Shown here piece after piece: positions 23,901-32,900 of a stretch of 64,000 nt of DNA. The stretch lies in the NCBI GenBank assembly GCA_032622095.1, contig CP136062.1, positions 200,237,828 to 200,301,827 of the forward strand. Reading direction: 5' to 3'. Numbering within the stretch: position 1 is the first letter of the stretch; each line of letters begins with the position of its first letter. The notes under the pieces were generated by a model, which did not search any database, was not told the DNA's origin, and saw only the letters and a program-made list of their open reading frames with translations. The stretch is from Siphonodentalium dalli (taxonomy: Eukaryota > Mollusca > Scaphopoda > Gadilida > Siphonodentaliidae). Made by a program: the position numbers and the translations under genes.

Positions 23901-26900
23901 TGTGAGTTGGAGAGCACGAATTGATTTTTTTGAAAACATTTCTAAGTGCCGAATATCGAACGTCGAACTAACTTCACGCAAATGTCGAATGAATATCTGA
24001 ATATAGAATGAATATCGAACGTCAAATAATATTTAAGCTAAAAAAAGTGGAAAATTTGTGAGTTGAAGAGCACGAATTAGGTCTATAGAAGTCTCCTGTC
24101 GCGATAATTTTTTCTGCGATTGGTATGGAAAACAGGAAAAGCGCGGAATTTCTCACGAAGTTTCAGAGGGAGAGCACGAATTGGACTCATGGCGCGCCCC
24201 TCATGCATAAAACGAAAATAGATTTTTTTATTAAATTTTCTAAATGCCGAATATCGAACGTCGAACTATAATATCATGCGAATCTCGAATGAATATCTGA
24301 ATATCGAACGTGAAATAAAATTTCACCAGAAAAAAAGTGGAAAATTTGTGAGTTGGAGAGCACGAATTGGGTCTTTTAGTGTAATCATTTTTTCTGCGAT
24401 TTTTTTTCGATGTTAGCCGAAATTTTCAGTCCAGCTATGGTATTCACAACATATCCTGGCGAAAATACGCGTATAATCGACCTATAATATGAAATATGTA
24501 CATAATGTTATTATTTGATTCTGAAATAAGCAGATAATGGAGTTCGATCCATCATTTCGTTTTATGGCACGGGCCACAGTGAAAACACAGTTAAAGAGCG
24601 TAAACCTGAAAAGTCGTGAGTTGGCTTATTTGTGTCATTGTTCGCACATAATCTGCTTAGAATTGCCTCATTATGAGTCGATAATGTGACTAAAACTCTC
24701 TAATTTCCAGCACATTAGCGACTCAAAATTAAGTGATTCTAAGCAGATTATCTACCTAAAACAAGTTCTATTATTAGCAGATAATGTGTTTGTTTTTCCG
24801 GAGAACAGGCTGGTATTCGATATTCAAAACGCATGACGCTGGCCGTGTCTGGACTTGCAGATTGGCATGTGCAGTTTTCATATGGGAGTGACTTAATGAT
24901 CAAATTTCAGCTCAATCAATACATCCTGTCAATACATCCTGCGTCCTCTACAACTATGGTCTGGAAAACAGGAAAAGCGCGGAATTTCGCACGAAGTTTC
25001 AGTGGGAGAGCAAGAATTTGACTCATGTCATACCCTCATGCATAAAATGAATTTTTTTTTTTTTTTTTTTGGAATATCGAAATGTCGAACGTCGAACTAA
25101 CTTCAAGCGAATATCGAATGAATGTCTAACGTCGAACTAACTTCACTGTCAATCATTGAGGATTATTTTGTGGGACTTAATTCTGCATTCGGTCTGTGGT
25201 TGTGTGAGGGTCTTACTGACATTTGGAAAATTAAACTTTTTCCCATTCTCTGCGTAAAAGTTTCAGCAACTGGAGAATGCAGTTTGTTATACAATACAAA
25301 CTATGATATGGCCGTATGACTATTAATACAATTGTCGGCTTAATATAAGTGTATAGATTGTTCTAGGTCTGCCTTCTTTTATCTTGCTTTCAGAATCAGA
25401 AATATGCGCCTTTTATGGTTTTTTCATCGAGTGACAATTATTTATAAAATATGGGCCAGTGAGCTATAAATAAAGATATAATATTCCAGGTTCATGCGAG
25501 CACTTAAAATGGAAACTTAAAAATGGAAATGCGAACCATTTACGATTCCATCTACAAGTCCATTATGGATGCGCCTGCCCGGTTTTTTAAATCGAACGCT
25601 CCCTGTTGACGCTTCCGGTTCAATTTTGGTACTATAAAATACAAGTAGGTGAACGTGACGAAGTGTGGCCGCCGTGATATCGTGACGCAAAAATATGCCG
25701 TCATGTATTTGGATTAATACTAACTTATACAAATTTTGCTGAGCTTGGTATTTCTTCAGAACATTATTATGAAGTATACCAGACAATAACCTTATACTCT
25801 CAATAGATAGGGCATTGTTGTTCAACATATCCTCGTCCCAATAGGTTCAAAATCGACCTATAATACTCACATATGTTCATATTTTATTCTGAAATAAGCC
25901 CAAAGTGGACTTATGTCCGTTATTCTGCTTTATGGTGGGGCCACGGTGGAAACTCATTTTGAAGAGCGTACATTTGGTAAGTCGTGAGTTGGTTTATTCG
26001 TGTTATTTTCCGCCCATCATGAACTTATAACAAATCATTATGAGTCGATAATGGCACTAAAACACTCTCTGTTCAGTTCATTACGGACCCAAAATAAGGC
26101 GATTCTTCGCCGATCATGGAACTAAATCAAATGCTATTATTAGCTCATAACGGGCTAATTTTCGAGGGAACAGGCTGTGCTGTTTTCTTACTATTGATCT
26201 GGATCGAGATTCGCCGGATTTCTATTTTGATTTTTGCATTGAAATAAGGTATGACCTATAATTGAATATAAATCATTTCACGAATTTTCCCATGGTTCAT
26301 TAATGTATGATCATTAAACGCCCAATAATCACATTTCCATAATTTGCGGAGAGTGGCTAATATAAAGCTTGGCGATTTTTGAGGGAGGTGACTAAAAGAC
26401 AAGATTGGTTGTTTTATGTTTTCTTAACTATTTCTTTACTAAATAGATTCCCACATTCAGTTATGAAAGTATAAATTGGAACTGTTTATTATTCGTCTGG
26501 ATGGATGTTCAGTAAAATGAACAGGCGAAGGACGAGTAGTTAATACAAGTGCAGAAGAATTCCTATTCAATTGTGGGAAATGTTAAGATATTCAAATTCA
26601 ACAAACGCCCTATGGCAACTTACTATCGGAACATTTCCTAAGGGAATTACTGCTCGTCTATAAGTAATGTTTAGTAGCGAATGGGTTAAATCCGTTAATA
26701 TGTTTACCCAGCCCTTGTTTACAGAGTAACAATGTCAAATCACCTTGTTTTGGATCCGATTGATGACCGCATATACCCTGGTAATTGAAAATCGCCAGCA
26801 TAAACCTAGTTTATAACATAAGCCATGGTGAATATGCATGTGCATGATGACAAGAACGACGGGTGTCAAATTTAGTTCCAAACGATAATTCCCCAGGACC

Positions 26901-29900
26901 ACATAAGATTAAATTTTTTTTAGATGGTGATTGATTTAGCCGCAGCGCCGCTACCAGACAGTGATTTGGTGGAGACACCTCCACCCCAATGACGAGTCGT
27001 CTACCCACGAAACCGAGGAAGTTGATGGTAGAGTGTACATTTTGTGAATTAAAACTTGTGTCTAAAGATTGTTCCACACCGGGCGCGAGCGAGCGATTAT
27101 AACGGCCGTTTTCTAACGTCCATAGCAGTTCAAAGCGCGCGATTTTTATGTTCACACCACAAACGACCGACTCGCTGACCACGTGGCGATTATAGCAGTG
27201 ATTTTATGGTTCGTCGAATTCTCGCTTTGTTGCAAACCAGCGAGATAATTGGACCGCTCTCAAATAGGGTGTTTATACGACCGTATTTTTTCTATTTGAT
27301 GACGGCGCACTGATTTGTCGCCGCGATAATGGAGGACTTTAGCGAGAGCTAATAATCGAAGTACAACGCCATGTGTGTCTGTATGGCACTTGTGTGTCTG
27401 TATGACTGTATGTATGTATGTTTGTATGTATGACATGTGTGTCTGTATGACTGTATGTCTCTATGACCAAATAATTAAACCATTTATTTTTGTGATTTTT
27501 CGTGACTGAAATTCCACCTTAGATTACTATACTCAGTTTATTCCTTGTAAAGAACTAACATCATGGACCGTATAATCTGCTCCATTGGCTGTGAATTATA
27601 TTTTGGTATAATCAGGGGAAATGATAAAGAATATAACGAGGCTAGTTCATTCCAAAAGACGTTGTGGTAAACATGAGACAATGCATTCATCAACTAATAA
27701 TAATCGCGTATTACCGGGTGGGTGCACTCTTATAACTAATGTGTAGAAACGATTACACATCAAATGTGTAAACCCGGTTAATACACATAGCAATGTGTAG
27801 TTTTACATACAAATACATTGACCAAGTGCCGTTCTACACATAATGTGTACATTTTATTAGACACAATTATGTAAGAACGTAGAGCGTGCGCATTGCGTGC
27901 CTTCAGTTTCATAGTCTGCTACATGACGGCGATATTGTTTGAGTATATGTTTTCTCAATACCCATGTCATTTTGAGTGACGAGAATAAACAAATTGTAGA
28001 CAAGGAATGTAATTCAGAATTCCGACTTGTGAGTATTGTATTAATGATATATGAGGATATATTTGTTAAAACTTTCATGAAGAATACTGTTCTTACTTTT
28101 GTTTATATGATTGTTGTAATACGTTAATGCTAATCACGTGCAACCACGCCACGACCATGGTTTGTTCATTTAAAACGAAAACTCACACATGACAGTGCAA
28201 AATATTACGTACCATTGTACGCCATGAAAGTTTTAACATATAAATCTCCATTTGCCATGAATACTATATACCCACAGTTCGGAATACTGAAATTTACATT
28301 CTTGTCTACGATATATATGTGTAAGAATTTACACAAAATGTGTAAGGCATAGGTGTTGATTTTATGCACACCAGTGTGTATAAATGTGTATAAATTGACC
28401 CATTTATTGTGTAAAAAATTTGTTTAAGATAAAAAATGAATAATGGTTGTGTAGCAGGGCTACACATTGTGTGTAGAAACCCTACACATTAGTCATAAGT
28501 GTGTGGGGTGGGGGTATCCCCCATGCAGGCACCTGACTCCCCTGAAATTAGCCTAAAACCCTTTGAACCCTGACGCCCCACAGTGATCGACACCCTGACC
28601 CGGGGCCCCAGTGGTATTTCCGTTTAAATTAGACAGTGTCCGGTCACATGGAGTTGATTATGTTCAAATTGTGACACAGTTCTGAAACTTTACAGGTTTG
28701 TCCCCCATGGATCAGCGATCATTATAAGATCGCGAGACTTTGCCTCGCGGCAACTCCTTGGTAACGGTTGCTAGGCAACTACCCGGAATTGACTGGACTA
28801 TGTAAATATAGCTTATAGCGTCGTAATTCAACCCCAGTGATTGCGTTTTTTTATGCAGGTAATACCCTAACGTGAAATTTGAGATATACCCAACCAGAAT
28901 AGTGAACCAAATATCCCATTTAATGGTAGCAACGGTTGCTAAGCAAATACCACAAATGATCGAATGACATCATTGCCCTAACCATTCAGTTGTATGTTTT
29001 GCCTTAATTTAGACAGTGTCTAGCCATATAGTGTTGGTTATGTTCAAAGGGGACACCTATCTAAAACTGTGCAAGCATGCTATGCATGGACCACTTAATT
29101 TATCATTGTAAGATCGGGAGACTTTGCCACCCGATCTCTCATTAGAAACGGTTACTAGGCAACTACCCGAAATTTGCAGGATAAACGAATTATAGCTTAT
29201 AACGTTGTAATTGTACATCAGCGAATTGCGTTTCGATGCAAACAATATCCTAATGTGAAATTTAAGATATACCTGACCATGCGCGAGTAAGTCAACTTGA
29301 TATGCAACTTGCATGTGGCATAACAGAGACTGATATTACAGAGACCGGAAACAACGTAATTTCCCGTAACAGATCGTGGCCCCATTGTTCAAGTAAGCTG
29401 TCTAGATTGCGTATACTGTACTAACATGTGAACGTGCAACTATATGTCATATATATAGCGCCACATTTCACTTAAACGCATTTAAAAAAAATGAATTATA
29501 GCCTGCGCGCATGCGCTGCGCATGCGCATATTTCCTACTCGTTTCTAGCGGGCAGCCAATCCATATACACACCTTTACCAGCGCTGACTTCAATAGGCCC
29601 ATTTAAATTTATATATTAGTGGGTATATCGTGTATAAGTACGTTATAAACCATTTATTTATCATTGCGATGGTCTGCGCATGCGCGAATAAATCAACTTG
29701 ATATGCGATAGACCCTTCCCCATGTGTAGAAGAACACTGATTAATATACGCGATGGTAATTTAAACTGAAATTGTGTGTCTAAATTATGTCTGTTCTGTA
29801 CACACACGGGGAACACGAAATTATATGCCGTAAATATAGCGGCACAGTTCGCTTAAAATATCGTATGTTTTTGTAGATTATATGCTATGCGCATGCGCAT

Positions 29901-32900
29901 ATATTTCTACCCGATACTAGCGGCCAACCATTCCAAACGCACCATGGGCGCCGCTTACATATGTGGGGGCGATTTAAATATAAATCAGTGGGTCTGACGC
30001 TCGTTATACTATATATAAATTTGCTACCGATTCATGTCGTCGCTGCACCGAAATATGTCGTCGCTGCACCGAAATATCGGTGTTACGGGATATAGTCACG
30101 GTTCATTTGCACCTAAATATCAGTGTTACGTGTTCAAAGGGTTAGCGTACACACAGAATAATAACCTGACTATCGCGCGCGACGAAGCGTTTCAGTCGCT
30201 TGCGGTGTGAACATAAAAATCGCGCGCTTTGAACTGCTACGGACCTTAGAAAACGGCCGTTATAATCGTTCGCTCGCACCCGGTGTGGAACGACATTTAG
30301 TCTAACTTGCAAACTCAGAGGAAGAGTAGTCACCTTCTTAGAGGAAGATCAATAAATATTGCAAAGACAAATAGACGAACAAATATGAAATACAGCAACA
30401 GCAAGTGACTTTGAGGAAAGGAGTTTGTAATGGGATTTACATTTATCATGGTATTTGACTCAGATAATAACGAGTAACACGAATATTTTTGAAAGTACGT
30501 ATAGTCATAGTCGAAAATTGGCAAAACATATGGCAGCGATTTCAAAATATCTGAAAATTAGATCGAAATATTAATTCCTGAAACGTGTGCATTGAAATAT
30601 CTGTCTAACTAATGCACATGTTATAAGACGCCTATCCGCTGAGAAGATTTTAGTATATTGATAATTTTCTACTATTAGATGACCGATCACCGAATGCCAA
30701 GCTCGAATTTAAAATCAAAATATGAAGATGAATTTCCGCTGATTTCTCGTTTCTAAAACATTTCAAATTGTTATCAATTCTCACTCTCATAGTGGAGCTT
30801 GGCGGTTTTAAACATTGTATACTGATCATTTTCTACTTTTAGATGACCGACCACCGAACCGCCAAACTCGAATTTTAAATCACAATATGCATAGCGCCGC
30901 TACCAGACAGAAATTCGGATGTGACACCCCCCCCCCACCCCCCCCCCCACAATAACGAGGCCTAAGTCTAACTTACAACGTCAGAGGAAGATTTGTCAAT
31001 TTCTTAGAAGAATAAATATTACAAATACAAATAGACGAAAGAATATGAAATACTGCAACAAGTGACTTTGAGGAAAGAAGTTTGTAGCGGTGCGTGGGAT
31101 CAACATTTAGCATGGTATCTTACTCAAATAATAACGCTTAACACTAATAGTTATGGTAGTATGAATAGTCATTCTCCATCGATCAAAATTGGCAAAAACA
31201 TTTGGGTTCCATAACTTTGGCAGCGATTTCAAAATATTTGAATATTAGATCGAAATTTTAAATCTGAAACGTGTGCTATAAATATCTATATAACTAATAT
31301 AATGTGTGTGGAGTCCAGTTATATGAAATAAAATGTTATTTGCGTGTCAACACACTTGTTCTGATTCTGAACCGGTGTTACCTCTTAGAGACTTCCTGTC
31401 GTCTCTCGGAGGACGACGATCCGCTGAGAGGAAGATTTTAGTTTATTCGGTGTGACCGGTTTTACCTAGTTTTTGTGTTCGAAACATGTTACATGATTAT
31501 CATTTATCCCTCTCATAGTCGAGCTTGGCGGTTTTGAACATTGTATACTGATAATTTTCTACTTTTAGCTGACCGACCACCGAACCGCCAAACTCAAATG
31601 TTGAATCAAAATATGAAGATGAATTTCCAGCCGATTTCTCGTTTCTAAAACATGTTCCAGTTAGTTTTCATATAAAAACATGTTAAATTGTTATCACTTC
31701 TTACTATCATAGTCGAGCTTGGTGGTTTTAAACATTGTATACTGATAATTTTCGACTTTTAGATGACCGAACCACGGAGCTCGAATTTTAAATCAAAATA
31801 TGAAACTGAATTTCCGCCGATTTATCGTTTCTAAAACATGTTCCAGCTAGTTTTCATATACAAACATGTTCAACGGTTATCACTTCTCACTCTCATAGTC
31901 GAGCTTGGTGGTTTTGAACATTTTTTACTGAGAATGTTTTACTTTTTGATAACCGACTACCGAACCCGCCAAGCTCGAATTTTAAATCAAAATGTGAAGC
32001 TGAATTTCCGCCGATTTCTGGTTTCTAAAACATGTTCCACCTAGTTGTCATGTAAAATCATGTTAAATGATTATTATCTCTCACTCCCATAGTCGCGATT
32101 GGCAGTTTTGAACATTATACATAGATAATTTAATTAGCTGGATAAAGCGAAATACCTCCTGATGTGCCAAACTCGAATTATGACACTGTAACACCTATAC
32201 AAAACATGATATTTTAGTTCGTTTTAATAACAGTGAAAAACAATCTTAAAGGGCGATTACTTCGTGAATATACGTTGGGCCGAAATCGCGATACACTCGT
32301 TTTCAGAGGCACTTTGATCAAATTTAATGCCTACATTCTCTAGAGATTTCGCGTTCCTACTGCCATTAGTTTCCAATTAAACAGAAAACGGCCCCAATGG
32401 TTACATTAGCTTTAACAATTAATTTAAATACAAAATAATGACGTTGACATGACTCACGGATGTACAGCTGGCTGATGCCAAGGAATAATATTCTTCTGCC
32501 ACAGGCTCATCCATTCACCCGTCGTCCGTGTATATCTTCCGAACTGACTCCACACGTGATGACTCCTGAAATAGGTAGGTTGCAAACTACAAATGCCCGT
32601 CAAACGACATCACCGAAACCACACATGTATTCCTCGTGATGTACGTCATGGTGTTGTTTTGATATCGAGATGCTTTATCTCGCATGCGGTCCATATTGAC
32701 ATTTTTGTCACATTAAGGCAAAATCAAACGATTTATGCCCAAATTTGCCATATCATAAAATAAGTATGTGGGCAAATATGTTACTGGTTTGTGTCTTAAA
32801 TATTGTATCAACTGAGCACGTTTAACCTGTACTATTTAATGCGTCCTAATATTATATTTTGTCACGATGTTTTGGGCGAAGAGATTGTCAATTTTAAAGT

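Larger units (their letters stand above)
27060..30305. mobile_element. Composite 3.2-kb TIR element (possible Harbinger-like), with nested insertions
   Basis: 27064-27180 and 30168-30300 are inverted copies: GTTCCACACCGGG, GATTATAACGGCCGTTTTCT, AGCAGTTCAAAGCGCGCGAT and TTTTATGTTCACACC occur in mirror order. The interior holds the TGTGTA-rich element (27716-28510) and duplicated blocks (28623-30000). No transposase frame is visible. Placing it near PIF/Harbinger rests only on the look of the terminal sequence, so the class is a guess. Confidence 0.6.

Noticed and set aside
25517..25828. Possible TPMT N-terminal exon (…DGIVNGSHFH…)
   Set aside because: Only a short likeness to W-VNG-x-FH. A far better exon with correct phase lies at 32458-32565.
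26811..27182. 123-codon minus-strand frame
   Set aside because: It runs through the inverted-repeat end at 27.06 kb. A similar frame appears at the mirror end near 30.2 kb only because of the repeat.
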